A stretch of DNA of 64,000 nt from Campylobacterota bacterium (GCA_040752835.1 JBFMGG010000008.1:156484-220483); one strand, 5' to 3'; counted from the stretch's first letter, positions 42,731-52,228 are shown. Made by a program: numbers and translations. The notes: generated by a model not told the origin, from the sequence alone.

Positions 42731-44200
42731 ATGGCGAGATTAGTGGTCCTCGGCGGCGGTGTCGCCGGACACACCGCGGCGACATTCGCGGCGGATTGGC
42801 TCGGTAAAGAACATGAGGTGGTGGTCGTCACCCCGAATTCGAAATGGAACTGGATTCCTTCGAACATTTGGGTCGGCGTCGGCGAAATGACCAAAGAGGA
42901 TGTCACGTTCGATCTCGCTCCCGTTTACGAAAAAGCGGGGATTACCTACAAACAGGCCAAAGCCGTGAGCATCAACCCCGAGGGAAGCGCGGGCAGCGAT
43001 AAACCGTTCGTCACGATCGAGTACACCGGTCAGGGCAAAGCGGGAGTGAGCGAAGAAGTCACGTACGACTACCTGATCAACGCCACGGGCCCCAAACTCA
43101 ACTTCGGCGCGACACCGGGGTTGGGAGAGGGATCCAACCTCGGCGAGCACACCGTTTCGGTGTGTACTGCAGACCATGCCGAACACGCGGCGCATGAACT
43201 TGAAAAAATCATGGACAAAATGCGCAAAGGCGAACGCCAGAAAATCCTGATCGGGACGGGTCATGGAATGTGTACGTGCCAGGGTGCGGCGTTTGAGTAC
43301 ATCTTCAACGTCGAGCACGAAATCCGCAAAGCGGGTCTTCGCGATATGGCCGACATCAAATGGATATCCAACGAGTCGTTCATGGGGGACTTCGGGATGG
43401 GCGGACTGCACATGAAAGTGGGCGGTTACGTCGTCAGCAGCCGTATCTTCACCGAGTCGTTGTTTGCCGAGCGCGGCGTCGATTACATCACCGGTGCGCA
43501 CGTCAACAAAGTCGAAAAAGGGAAAGTGTCGTACGAACTGCTTGATGGTTCGACCGGTGAAGAGAGCTTCGATTTCTCCATGCTGATTCCTCCGTTTGCG
43601 GGGGTAGGACTCAAAGCCTACAACAAAGCGGGCGACAATATCACCGATACGGTATTCGCTCCCAACGGATTCATGAAAGTCGATGCCGACTATACGCCAA
43701 AAGCCTACGAAGAGTGGAAAGCCTCCGACTGGCCGCGTACGTACCAGAACCCTACGTACAAAAACGTTTTTGCCGCGGGGATCGCGTTTGCTCCTCCGCA
43801 CATCATCTCCAAACCGGCGAAATCGCCCAACGGTACCGTTATCAACCCGACCCCTCCACGGACGGGTATGCCCAGCGGTATCATCGGAAAAGCGGTTGCG
43901 GCAAGCATCTGTGATCTGATCAAGCACGGTGCGAGCGCCCATCTACACGAGGCTTCTATGGCGGAAATGGGTGCGGCGTGCGTCGCTTCCGCCGGTAAAG
44001 GATGGCTGGACGGCCAGGCGGCGGCGATGACCGTTTACCCGGTCGTTCCCGATTACGACAAATACCCGGGAACGGGGCGTGATACCGATTATACGTTTGG
44101 TGAAATCGGTCTGGCAGGTCACTGGATCAAACACATCCTCCATTACCTGTTTATCTACAAAGCGAAGCTCAAACCGGGCTGGTCGTTTATTCCCGAATAA
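42731..44200 (+). CDS. Sulfide:quinone oxidoreductase-type flavoprotein, cytosolic membrane-associated
   Basis: 489 residues, no signal peptide. FAD site LVVLGGGVAGHTAATFAA (residues 4-21), second flavin motif FAAGIAFAPPH (about 350-360), and Cys residues in VSVCTADHAEH and MCTCQGAAFEY where SQRs have redox-active Cys. A C-terminal amphipathic helix (WIKHILHYLFIYKAKLKPGW) would bind the membrane. The type is unlike the Tat-exported SQR at 35.7 kb. RBS AGAAGGAG precedes the ATG. A TATAAT at 42692-42697 is a likely -10. A small gene follows in the same operon. Confidence 0.85.
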   Translation: MARLVVLGGGVAGHTAATFAADWLGKEHEVVVVTPNSKWNWIPSNIWVGVGEMTKEDVTFDLAPVYEKAGITYKQAKAVSINPEGSAGSDKPFVTIEYTGQGKAGVSEEVTYDYLINATGPKLNFGATPGLGEGSNLGEHTVSVCTADHAEHAAHELEKIMDKMRKGERQKILIGTGHGMCTCQGAAFEYIFNVEHEIRKAGLRDMADIKWISNESFMGDFGMGGLHMKVGGYVVSSRIFTESLFAERGVDYITGAHVNKVEKGKVSYELLDGSTGEESFDFSMLIPPFAGVGLKAYNKAGDNITDTVFAPNGFMKVDADYTPKAYEEWKASDWPRTYQNPTYKNVFAAGIAFAPPHIISKPAKSPNGTVINPTPPRTGMPSGIIGKAVAASICDLIKHGASAHLHEASMAEMGAACVASAGKGWLDGQAAAMTVYPVVPDYDKYPGTGRDTDYTFGEIGLAGHWIKHILHYLFIYKAKLKPGWSFIPE

Positions 44201-44217
44201 AGAAAGAGGAGAAAATC

Positions 44218-44382
44218 ATGTCAAAACCAGAAGAATTCAACTTCGCCAAAAACGACAAGTTCAATACGGCGATGATCCCCGGCAAATGGGCGCGCTTTAT
44301 GCGGACCTGCAAACTGTGGCAGTTTATCCGCTTCATCATCATCAACCTCAAAATGCTGGTCGTTGTCAGCAAAAGCCACTAA
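44218..44382 (+). CDS. Small protein of 54 aa downstream of the SQR gene
   Basis: ATG at 44218 follows AGAGGAG by 6 bp and lies 17 bp after the SQR stop. The product MSKPEEFNFAKNDKFNTAMI... is basic and aromatic, with a C-terminal hydrophobic stretch (LWQFIRFIIINLKMLVVV, about residues 32-49) that would sit in or on the membrane. A strong hairpin follows 7 bp after its stop, so the gene is the natural end of the SQR transcript. I do not know the family; it may anchor or tune the SQR. Confidence 0.7.
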   Translation: MSKPEEFNFAKNDKFNTAMIPGKWARFMRTCKLWQFIRFIIINLKMLVVVSKSH

Positions 44383-44389
44383 CTCTCCC

Positions 44390-44411
44390 GTTTTGGCCTC
44401 GCGGCCAAAAC
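44390..44411 (+). terminator. Hairpin after the SQR operon
   Basis: GTTTTGGCC-TCGC-GGCCAAAAC: a perfect 9-bp stem with a 4-nt loop, 7 bp after the 54-residue gene. No T tract directly after it on either strand apart from the stem's own T run. Transcript-end signal. Confidence 0.65.
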
Positions 44412-44439
44412 CCTAACTTCCGAAAAAAGTGTCCGTGCC

Positions 44440-45252
44440 ATGATCCGAGAGATTATCCGTTATCCCGATCCCCGCATCCGTCTGATATCTGCTAACGTCC
44501 GTTTTTTCGATAGCGAACTGCGTGCATCGATTACCGATATGATCGATACGATGAAGGCCAACGACCTCGATGCCCTCACCGCAATTTTGATCGGTATCCA
44601 GTACAACGTCATCGTCATGAAAGAAGGGGAATCGTATGTCCCTTATGTCAACGCGCGGCTGATCAAGCAGTCGGAAAAAGCGGTATTTACCGAACGCAGC
44701 CTCTATTACCCCGGCATCAGCGTCGACGTCGACCGTTTTACCCGGGTCACCGTTATCTACGAAGATACGGAAGGGAATCCGTGTCACCGCGATCTGGAGG
44801 GGGAAGAGGCCCGCCGGTTCCAGCAGTATCTCGATTACGCTTTTGGGAGTACTTTTGTCGATCGGGTGGATCGTGAAATGAAGCGGCGTATCGACGATCA
44901 CCTCGAATTCGGACTGGTCGCCGATGCCCGTGGCGGAAGCTGCCCGAGGGTATTCGTGCGCGATTACTTCAAAAAAGGGGCGAAGTGGACGATGCTTCTG
45001 ATCGCGGCGAGTTTTTTGTTCCCTTTGATTCTCTCTCCGACATACGCGCAAACAGTGTTTTGGATCGATGCCGCCGCCTTGACGGCGGTGCCGCTGCTCA
45101 TCGTCGGCTATGTCCTCTACGCTTTCTACGAATCGCGAAAATACAAACAGTGCACCAGCTGTCAGACCGGAAATATCATCGGCACGACCGCCATTTTAGG
45201 GGCGCAGTTTTTGCTGATTGCGGCGGGCGTCTTTTTCTGGATCAGACCATAA
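44440..45252 (+). CDS. Membrane protein with inactive peptide-deformylase-like domain
   Basis: 270 residues. The N-terminal 170 follow the peptide deformylase fold in order: YPDPRIRLISANVRFFDSEL (residues 7-26), LTAILIGIQYNVIVM, NARLIKQSEKAVFTERSLYY, IYEDTEGNPCHRDLEGEEA and FQQYLDYAFGSTFVDRV. All metal ligands are lost: EGCLS has become ERSLY, HEIDH has become QQYLD, and the GxGxAAxQ box has no Gln. Two or three hydrophobic helices follow (residues 185-268), with CTSCQTG between them. It cannot work as a deformylase; a binding role at the membrane is a guess. Confidence 0.7.
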   Translation: MIREIIRYPDPRIRLISANVRFFDSELRASITDMIDTMKANDLDALTAILIGIQYNVIVMKEGESYVPYVNARLIKQSEKAVFTERSLYYPGISVDVDRFTRVTVIYEDTEGNPCHRDLEGEEARRFQQYLDYAFGSTFVDRVDREMKRRIDDHLEFGLVADARGGSCPRVFVRDYFKKGAKWTMLLIAASFLFPLILSPTYAQTVFWIDAAALTAVPLLIVGYVLYAFYESRKYKQCTSCQTGNIIGTTAILGAQFLLIAAGVFFWIRP

Positions 45253-45302
45253 ATAATAAAAAATTATAGTATTATACCGTCATCGTTTCAAGAGGATAGG
45301 GT

Positions 45303-47597
45303 ATGAATTTCCCCGATTTGTCGCAGTTGCAGGATGCCAGAGATGTTTTGATCGCGGAAAAGGGGTCGATACTCGCCGAATGGGTTTCGCACGAGATCTG
45401 TTCGGATATTCTCAAGCGCCACGAGATCGATACCGACTTTTTCGTCAACCGTTACGCATCGAACGTTTTTGATTATTTCATGGGGGTCGTTTCGGGAGAG
45501 ATGGAGATCGGGCAGTGTCCCGTCATCGCCGATCTGATCGACTACCTCAAGGATAAAGAGATCCGGGCGGACGAACTTTTTGTCCTCTGTACCCATTTTA
45601 AGCGCTCGGTCATCGACGCCACCTATCGACTCGGGGTCAATGCCCAGGGGGTATTCAGCACGATCAGCTATCTGTTCGACCAGAATTTTGCGGGGGTGCT
45701 CAAGCTCTACACCGATACGATCTACCAAAAAGAGCAGGAAGCCCTCAACGCGTCAAAAGCGAAGGAATACTTTCTCTCGAACATGTCGCACGAGATACGT
45801 ACCCCCCTTAACGCCATTTTGGGATTCGTTTCGCTGCTTCGGGACGAAACGACCAATCCGCGGTCGCAAAAGTATCTTGACATCATCTCCAACAGCGGCG
45901 AGACGCTGCTGCACATCATCAACGACATCCTCGATTTCTCAAAGCTCCGCAGCGGCGAATTTACGGTCGATCCGCAGCCGTTTAACATCCATGACGAAAT
46001 TTCGCATACGATGGAGCTGTTCGTCCCCAGCGCCAATTCCAAAAGTATCACCCTCACCAGCTTTATCGATCCCTCGATTCCCTACGAGATGACGGCCGAC
46101 GCGTTGCGGATCAAGCAGATCCTGGGGAATTTTCTGAGCAATGCCATTAAATTTACCGATCATGCCGGGGTGATCCACGTCGAAGCGCGCTATGAAGAGG
46201 GATTGCTCTACCTCTCGGTCAGCGACCAGGGGATCGGGATCAAACCGGCCGACCAGGAGAGAATCTTCGATGCCTTTTCGCAGGTCCAGGAATGCGGCAA
46301 GCAGCTTCAAGGCGGAAGCGGCCTGGGACTTTCGATCTGCCGTCAGCTTGCCGTCCATATGGGCGGGGGTATCGAACTCGAATCCTCACCCGGAAAAGGG
46401 AGCGTGTTTACCCTCAAAATCCCCGTGACGGTCAATACGGAGTGTTTTATATCGAAGTTCGACCCCTCCCGGATGGAAAACCTCCGCATCGCACTGTTGA
46501 GCTATCCCGAGGAAGAGGGGTACAAGCTCGAATCGCTGCGGCGTTACTGGGAACATTTCGGATTGAAGATCATGCAGATTGATACGGTGGACGAATCGGC
46601 GGATCTGCTGATTTTTCTCGAAAGTGCAATCGACGAAACGAAACGCAGTGCCATCATCGAACGGAATATCCCCTCGATCGCGATTCTCGATTTCCTCGAT
46701 GACCGTTACGATACCGTCGCCAATATCGTTCCGCTGACCTTCCCGATTTACTGCACCAAGCTCCAAGGCGCTTTCAACGAAGCGTTAGAAGGTACGGCCC
46801 GCGAGGGTGCGCTGCCGAAGAGTCCGTGCCGGGGATGCGGCTTTGAGGGGAACGTTCTCGTCGCGGAAGACAACAGCGCCAACCAGGAGTTGATCCGCAT
46901 CGTACTGGAGCGTTACGGCCTGGGTTACACGATCGTCTCGAACGGAGCCGAAGCGCTTCGGGAGTTTGAACGCGGGGAGTACGACATCGTACTGATGGAC
47001 GAACAGATGCCCGTGATGGACGGCAACGAGGCGACGGCCGCCATGTTGGCGTACGAATCCAAGACGAAGCGGCGTCATACCCCCATTGTCGCTCTGACCG
47101 CGAATGTGATCAAAGGGGCGCGCGAGCGGGCCATCCAAAACGGGTACGATGCATTTTTGGGCAAGCCGATCGTTCTGCGTGAGATCGAGCAGGTTTTCGA
47201 GCGCTACCTCCAAAGCAGACCCGTCGCTCTCTCGGATGTCTCAGAGGAGGAGGAAAACTCCATCGACATGGATCACCTCAAGAGCGCGCTGATGCTTGAT
47301 CAAGAACAGATTGAGCAGCTGCTGGGGATTTACCGTGCGAAAATGGAGCGTTCGCTCGAGGAGCTTCGCGAAGCGATCGATGCGAAATCGTACGAGGAAA
47401 TCGCGTTCGTGGCCCATTCGATCAAAGGGTCGAGCAGCAATTTCCGTTTCGAGGAACTGTCGCGGCTGGCACGGGTGATCGAGGAGTCGGCGGCGGCGGG
47501 AGAAGAAGAATTCGATTTTTCCGAAGCCCATGAGGTACTCTGCGGCGAGTTTACCCGCAGGTTTCCGGCGAAAGAGGCGGGTTACTCTTCGAGGTAG
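45303..47597 (+). CDS. Hybrid sensor histidine kinase with REC and Hpt domains
   Basis: 764 residues, no membrane segments. N-terminal helical sensor-like domain (1-145, resembling RsbRD-type regulators), HisKA with phospho-acceptor His in SNMSHEIRTPLNA (about 160), HATPase with GNFLSNAIKFTD and GGSGLGLSICRQL (270-385), a degenerate receiver-like section (390-490), a true REC with VAEDNSANQEL and DIVLMDEQMP (Asp about 565), and an Hpt domain with AHSIKGSSSN (about 700). A full phosphorelay in one protein. Its 3' end overlaps the convergent response regulator by 16 bp. Confidence 0.93.
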   Translation: MNFPDLSQLQDARDVLIAEKGSILAEWVSHEICSDILKRHEIDTDFFVNRYASNVFDYFMGVVSGEMEIGQCPVIADLIDYLKDKEIRADELFVLCTHFKRSVIDATYRLGVNAQGVFSTISYLFDQNFAGVLKLYTDTIYQKEQEALNASKAKEYFLSNMSHEIRTPLNAILGFVSLLRDETTNPRSQKYLDIISNSGETLLHIINDILDFSKLRSGEFTVDPQPFNIHDEISHTMELFVPSANSKSITLTSFIDPSIPYEMTADALRIKQILGNFLSNAIKFTDHAGVIHVEARYEEGLLYLSVSDQGIGIKPADQERIFDAFSQVQECGKQLQGGSGLGLSICRQLAVHMGGGIELESSPGKGSVFTLKIPVTVNTECFISKFDPSRMENLRIALLSYPEEEGYKLESLRRYWEHFGLKIMQIDTVDESADLLIFLESAIDETKRSAIIERNIPSIAILDFLDDRYDTVANIVPLTFPIYCTKLQGAFNEALEGTAREGALPKSPCRGCGFEGNVLVAEDNSANQELIRIVLERYGLGYTIVSNGAEALREFERGEYDIVLMDEQMPVMDGNEATAAMLAYESKTKRRHTPIVALTANVIKGARERAIQNGYDAFLGKPIVLREIEQVFERYLQSRPVALSDVSEEEENSIDMDHLKSALMLDQEQIEQLLGIYRAKMERSLEELREAIDAKSYEEIAFVAHSIKGSSSNFRFEELSRLARVIEESAAAGEEEFDFSEAHEVLCGEFTRRFPAKEAGYSSR

Positions 47598-48331
47598 TAT
47601 CCTACGCCCGAAGCGTTTTTGATAACGTCGGTGGGCAGTTTCGCCCGCAGGCGCCATACGAGGGTGCGGACGCTGTTGTCGGTCGCTCCTTTGGTGTCCC
47701 AGACGTAGTTGATCGCCTGTTCGAAATCGACGACGCTCCCCAGCTGGGCGACGAGAAGGCGGATAAACGCATTCTCTTTTTTGGTCAGTTTGATTTTTTT
47801 GTCCTGGTAATAGGTCTCTCCCAGCCCGATGTCGTGACGGTAGCCCTCACCAAATTCGACGATCGGTTTGTCCGAAAGCTTTTTCGCATAGACGAGCTTT
47901 TCGAGCTGTTCGCGGTCTGACTTGAGTTCGTCGAGGTTGGAATTGCGTTTTTTCTCTTCCTTGAACCGGTAAATCGCCATCTGGATCGTGGTGTGAAGAT
48001 TGATGGGATCAAACGGCTTGACGATGTAGCCGTAGGGCTCGGTTTTTTTGGCTTTACTCAGCATGTCATTGTCCGAATGGGCCGTGAGGTAGATAAACGG
48101 AAGAGGGTGCTTGTCCCGGATGAACTGCGCCAGCTCGATGCCGTCCATCGTTTTTTGGAGGCCGATATCGATCAGGGCGATATCGGGGTTGTAGATTTTG
48201 ATCTTGTTGCGGGCCGTCACCGCGTTGTCGGCGGTGGATACGACGTCGTATCCCTGTTTTTCCAGCGACATTTTCAGATTGACCGCAGTCACTTCATCAT
48301 CTTCGACGACCAGTACCTTGATTGGGCTCAT
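47582..48331 (-). CDS. Response regulator with C-terminal winged-helix-like domain
   Basis: 249 residues. REC domain: VLVVEDDEVTAVNLKMS, phospho-acceptor Asp in DIALIDIGL (about 53), YLTAHSD and Lys in GYIVKPFDP. A helical link follows, then an OmpR-like trans_reg_C domain (KLTKKENAFIRLLVAQ ... NSVRTLVWRLRAKLP ... GVGYYLEE). Convergent with and overlapping the hybrid kinase, which may be its partner. Confidence 0.88.
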   Translation of the reverse strand: MSPIKVLVVEDDEVTAVNLKMSLEKQGYDVVSTADNAVTARNKIKIYNPDIALIDIGLQKTMDGIELAQFIRDKHPLPFIYLTAHSDNDMLSKAKKTEPYGYIVKPFDPINLHTTIQMAIYRFKEEKKRNSNLDELKSDREQLEKLVYAKKLSDKPIVEFGEGYRHDIGLGETYYQDKKIKLTKKENAFIRLLVAQLGSVVDFEQAINYVWDTKGATDNSVRTLVWRLRAKLPTDVIKNASGVGYYLEE

Positions 48332-48516
48332 ACATCCTCTTTAAACGATTTACAAAATATTATGATTCTAGCACAGAACCGGTGAAACTCAAAGTATTTT
48401 GTGTTCAAAAAACGGAGTTTTCCCCCCCGCTTTTCGAATAATGTCGCTTTTTTATCCGTTATTCAACCCAAAAGGGGCATAATCGCGATCAACGTAGGAC
48501 GCACAGGACGATATGA

Positions 48517-49884
48517 ATGCTTGATTTTGACAAATTTACGAAATATTCCAAGCCGGGTCCCCGGTACACGAGTTACCCCACCGCGCTTGAATTCAGCGAC
48601 GCGTTCGACTACGATGCGTACCTGGCCAAGCTTCACGCGCAGGACCCTTCGCGCCCTTTGTCTTTATACTTCCACCTTCCGTTTTGCAAAAACGCCTGTT
48701 ATTTCTGCGGCTGTAATGTCGTGTTTACCTCCAAAGAGGACAAAAAAGAGCGATACATCGACTATCTGATCCGGGAAATGGCGATTTTGGCCGATCACAT
48801 CGACGTGAAGCGCCCGGTTATTCAGCTCCATTTCGGCGGAGGGACTCCGACCTTTTTTGACGCCGATCAGCTCCACCGGATTATCGCGGCCATCAAAGGC
48901 CATTTCAAAAATTTCGCAGAAGGAGCCGAGATCAGCTGCGAGATCGATCCCCGCCACATCGACGAAGCACAGATGAAAGTGCTCAGCGACGCGGGTTTCA
49001 ACCGTGTCAGCTTCGGGATTCAGGATTTCGACGAGAAAGTACAGGTCGCGGTCCACCGCGTCCAGCCCTACGACATCACCAAGGCGGCGATGGATCTGGC
49101 GCGTAAATACAACATGGTGAGCGTCAACGTCGATCTCATCTACGGCCTGCCGTATCAGAGTCTCGAAACCTTCAAAAAGACGCTGGACTTGGCGGTTTCC
49201 CTTGATCCGGACCGTTTTGCGGTGTTCAACTACGCCCACGTACCGTGGCTTAAAAAGACGATGCGCAAAATCGACGAGACGACGCTTCCCCATCCGAGCG
49301 AAAAACTCGCGATCATGCGCTACACGATCGACCACATGGCCGAGTGCGGTTACAAGATGATCGGAATGGACCATTTCGCCAAACCCGAGGATGAGCTTTT
49401 CAAAGCGATCGAAAAAGGGGAACTCCACCGTAATTTCCAGGGGTACACCACCAAAGGGGGGGCGGACCTGATCGGGATCGGTCTTACCAGTATCGGCGAG
49501 GGGGTCGATTATTACGCCCAGAATTTCAAAGAGATGGAAGCGTACGAAGCGGCGATCGATGCGGGGCGCCTGCCGCACGAACGAGGCGTGGCGCTGAACG
49601 CGGACGACCGGATACGTCAGTACGTCATCATGGAGCTGATGAGCAATTTCAAGCTCGACATTCCCCGCTTCGAAACGGCCTACGGGGTAAAATTCGCGGA
49701 GTATTTCGCCGATGCCCTCGAAGCGCTGAAGCCGTTTGAGGCCGACGGACTGCTCACCATCACTCCGAATGCGATCGAGTGCACCCCTACGGGGACGCTG
49801 CTCATCCGTAATATCTCGATGCCTTTCGATGCTTACATGAAACGTCATGCCGCATCCGACAAGGCGTTCAGCAAAACGGTGTGA
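48517..49884 (+). CDS. hemN: Oxygen-independent coproporphyrinogen III dehydrogenase HemN
   Basis: 455 residues. Radical-SAM enzyme that turns coproporphyrinogen III into protoporphyrinogen IX in heme synthesis. The 4Fe-4S/SAM site is HLPFCKNACYFCGCN (about residues 53-67), followed by LHFGGGTPTFF and SFGIQDFDEKVQ. ATG at 48517 follows AGGACG. It overlaps the next frame and is followed directly by the Fe-S protein gene. Confidence 0.95.
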   Translation: MLDFDKFTKYSKPGPRYTSYPTALEFSDAFDYDAYLAKLHAQDPSRPLSLYFHLPFCKNACYFCGCNVVFTSKEDKKERYIDYLIREMAILADHIDVKRPVIQLHFGGGTPTFFDADQLHRIIAAIKGHFKNFAEGAEISCEIDPRHIDEAQMKVLSDAGFNRVSFGIQDFDEKVQVAVHRVQPYDITKAAMDLARKYNMVSVNVDLIYGLPYQSLETFKKTLDLAVSLDPDRFAVFNYAHVPWLKKTMRKIDETTLPHPSEKLAIMRYTIDHMAECGYKMIGMDHFAKPEDELFKAIEKGELHRNFQGYTTKGGADLIGIGLTSIGEGVDYYAQNFKEMEAYEAAIDAGRLPHERGVALNADDRIRQYVIMELMSNFKLDIPRFETAYGVKFAEYFADALEALKPFEADGLLTITPNAIECTPTGTLLIRNISMPFDAYMKRHAASDKAFSKTV

Positions 49885-49886
49885 CC

Positions 49887-51167
49887 ATGACGCGACAGGG
49901 CGAACTTTTCAATTTCACGGCGACGTCGGACGCGTGTATCAAATGCGGGAAATGTATTCCGGTCTGTACCATCCACAATGTCAACGCCGACGAAGTTACC
50001 TCTCCGCGCGGCTTCATCGACCTGCTGGGTGCGTACGAGCGCGGGCAGCTTGAGCTGGACAAAAACGCCAAAGAAATTTTCGAAAGCTGCTTTTTGTGTA
50101 CCAACTGCACCGACGTCTGTCCCAAGGCGCTGCCGACCGATATGGTGATCGAGCAGGTGCGCGCCGACATCGCCGACCGCTACGGCATCGCATGGTTCAA
50201 GCGGGCCTTTTTCCTTCTTCTCCGTCACCGCAAACTGATGGACCTGATGTTCAAGCTCGGGTACGTCTTCCAGACCTGCGGTTTCAAGATCAAAGAACAG
50301 ACGCAGTCGATGACGCCGCGTTTTTCGCTTCCCATCATCAAAAAAGACCGTCTGCTCCCTTCGATGGGGAAAACGTCGTTTCTCAACACCTACCCCGAAG
50401 AGATCGACAACGGCGGCAAACGGCGGGTTGCGATTTTCATCGGCTGTCTGGGGAACTACAGCTATACCGAAATCGGAAAGGGGCTTGTCGAAATTCTCGA
50501 AGCGCTGGGAATTGATGCGTTTATCCCCAAAAAACAGCTGTGCTGCGGGGCGCCGGCCTATTTTACGGGGGATTTCACCACCGTCGATCACAACGCGAAA
50601 AAGAACATCGAGTATTTCGAGAGTTTTATCGACGACGTCGAAGCGATCATTATTCCCGAAGCGACCTGCAGCGCGATGATCAAGATCGATTACGACCACT
50701 ATTTCCACGATCAGCCCGAGTGGCGTGAAAGAGCCAACCGGCTCAAGAACAAAATCTTCATGGCGACCGAGTGGCTGGAGCAAAAAACGGAACTGAAAGC
50801 ACTTTTGGCATCCAAAGGGCGCAGCGATCTGGTAGTTACCTACCACGACCCCTGCCACGCGCGAAAAATGCAGGGTGTCTACAAAGAACCCCGCGCGCTG
50901 GTCGGACAGAATTACACGATTACCGAAATGAGCGATCCCAACGCCTGTTGCGGGTTTGGCGGGGTCACGATGCAGACCGAGAAATTCCATTACGCGCAGG
51001 CCGCCGGAAAACCCAAGGCCGCGATGATCGGAAAAAGCGGAGCGCAGATCGTCACTGCCGAGTGCAGTGCGTGCCGTATGCAGATCAACAATTCCCTTCA
51101 CGAAGCTTCCCTCGACGTCGTATTCAAAAATCCGATCGAACTGATCGCGGAAGCCCTCCGACAATGA
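49887..51167 (+). CDS. GlcF/HdrD-like (Fe-S) oxidoreductase with CCG domains
   Basis: 426 residues from ATG at 49887; GTG at 49881 is an alternative. Two N-terminal 4Fe-4S ferredoxin motifs, CIKCGKCIPVC (about 17-27) and CFLCTNCTDVC (about 69-79), and two C-terminal Cys-Cys-Gly modules: QLCCGAPAYF and NACCGFGGVTM with CHARK-type DPCHARKM. This is the layout of glycolate/lactate oxidase Fe-S subunits and heterodisulfide reductase D. No flavoprotein partner is next to it, so the substrate is not known. It overlaps the following gene by 4 bp. Confidence 0.88.
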   Translation: MTRQGELFNFTATSDACIKCGKCIPVCTIHNVNADEVTSPRGFIDLLGAYERGQLELDKNAKEIFESCFLCTNCTDVCPKALPTDMVIEQVRADIADRYGIAWFKRAFFLLLRHRKLMDLMFKLGYVFQTCGFKIKEQTQSMTPRFSLPIIKKDRLLPSMGKTSFLNTYPEEIDNGGKRRVAIFIGCLGNYSYTEIGKGLVEILEALGIDAFIPKKQLCCGAPAYFTGDFTTVDHNAKKNIEYFESFIDDVEAIIIPEATCSAMIKIDYDHYFHDQPEWRERANRLKNKIFMATEWLEQKTELKALLASKGRSDLVVTYHDPCHARKMQGVYKEPRALVGQNYTITEMSDPNACCGFGGVTMQTEKFHYAQAAGKPKAAMIGKSGAQIVTAECSACRMQINNSLHEASLDVVFKNPIELIAEALRQ

Positions 51168-51655
51168 CGGCTTTGGAGGTCGAATCGTTTCTGGAGACGT
51201 TTCAAACCCTCATGATCGCTTCGGTGACTCCCGAAGGGGTACCGCACGCCAGTACGGCACCGTTTGTTCGGATGGGAAGCGATTTTTACATCCTCATCAG
51301 TACCGTGGCACAGCACGGACGCAACCTTTTGGCCAACCCCCATATTTCGCTGCTGTTCACCGAAGACGAATCGCGATGCGCTCAGCCGTTTGCCCGCAAA
51401 CGGGTGACGATAGAAGCAAGAGCGTCAGATACGGTTCGTACCGATCCGATGTACGGTGCAATCATCGAACGGTTCAAAGCCCATTTCGATCCTGAACTCA
51501 TCGGTTCTTTGACGCAGATGGGAGATTTTCACCTTTTCCGACTTTCCCCTCAAGGCGGCAGTGTCGTGATGGGATTTGGCAAAGCGTACCGTCTGAACCA
51601 AAATCTCGAAGTAGTGACCCAGATCATGGGGCAGCACCAGAAGGAGAAAGCGTGA
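51164..51655 (+). CDS. PPOX-fold protein, HugZ/HutZ-like heme-utilisation type
   Basis: 163 residues of the split-barrel FMN/heme-binding fold: FQTLMIASVTPEGVPHASTA (residues 13-32), FVRMGSDFYILIS and NPHISLLFTEDE. The end GSVVMGFGKAYRL is like the C-terminal motif of HutZ/HugZ proteins, which degrade or handle heme. ATG at 51164 overlaps the previous stop (ATGA) and is used instead of the long upstream frame. The setting after hemN agrees with heme metabolism. Confidence 0.75.
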   Translation: MTALEVESFLETFQTLMIASVTPEGVPHASTAPFVRMGSDFYILISTVAQHGRNLLANPHISLLFTEDESRCAQPFARKRVTIEARASDTVRTDPMYGAIIERFKAHFDPELIGSLTQMGDFHLFRLSPQGGSVVMGFGKAYRLNQNLEVVTQIMGQHQKEKA

Positions 51656-52227
51656 TTATCGATCCGACGGGACTCAAACCCGATATCGTCTACAAACTGA
51701 TGAGCAATACGATCTTTCCCCGTCCGATCGCATGGATTTCGACGGTGGGGGAAGGGGGCGTAAACCTCGCCCCCTACAGCTATTTCATTCCCGTCTCCAC
51801 GGTGCTTCCGTGCGTCATGGTCTCCTTTGGACGACACGAAAACGGCGGGCTTAAAGACTCGATCCGCAATATCCTCGACACGGGCAAAGCAACGATATCC
51901 CTTGCGCACGACATCCATGCATCCCCCATCGAAGCGAGTGCCGAACCGCTTCCTTACGGCGTCAGCGAAAGCGAACACTGCGGCATCGATATGAAAACGG
52001 CGCTGGAAGGGTATCCGCCGATGGTCACGGATGCGAAGGCGGCACTGCTGTGCTCGCTGCATCAGATTACCGAACTCAAAGAGAGCCCGATGAGCATCGC
52101 TTTTTTGAGAATCGAGCATTTTTACTATGCCGAAGGAGTGGTAGACGAGCGCTACAACGTGCATCTGCAAAACATCGGCCGTGTGGGGCGCGATTATCTT
52201 GTCGGCGCAAAACGGATCAAGGGGTAA
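51652..52227 (+). CDS. Flavin reductase-like FMN-binding protein (flavoredoxin family)
   Basis: 191 residues with the flavin reductase domain: YKLMSNTIFPRPIAWISTVG (residues 15-34), NLAPYSYFIPVSTVLPCVMV and a middle HENGGLKDSIRNIL. GTG start at 51652 overlaps the previous stop (GTGA), with AAGGAG upstream. An NAD(P)H:flavin reductase or electron-transfer protein; substrate is unknown. Confidence 0.82.
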   Translation: MIIDPTGLKPDIVYKLMSNTIFPRPIAWISTVGEGGVNLAPYSYFIPVSTVLPCVMVSFGRHENGGLKDSIRNILDTGKATISLAHDIHASPIEASAEPLPYGVSESEHCGIDMKTALEGYPPMVTDAKAALLCSLHQITELKESPMSIAFLRIEHFYYAEGVVDERYNVHLQNIGRVGRDYLVGAKRIKG

Positions 52228-52228
52228 C

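Noticed and set aside
49845..51164. 439-aa reverse frame over the Fe-S protein gene
   Set aside because: Shadow frame; the forward gene has eight or more ordered Cys ligands.
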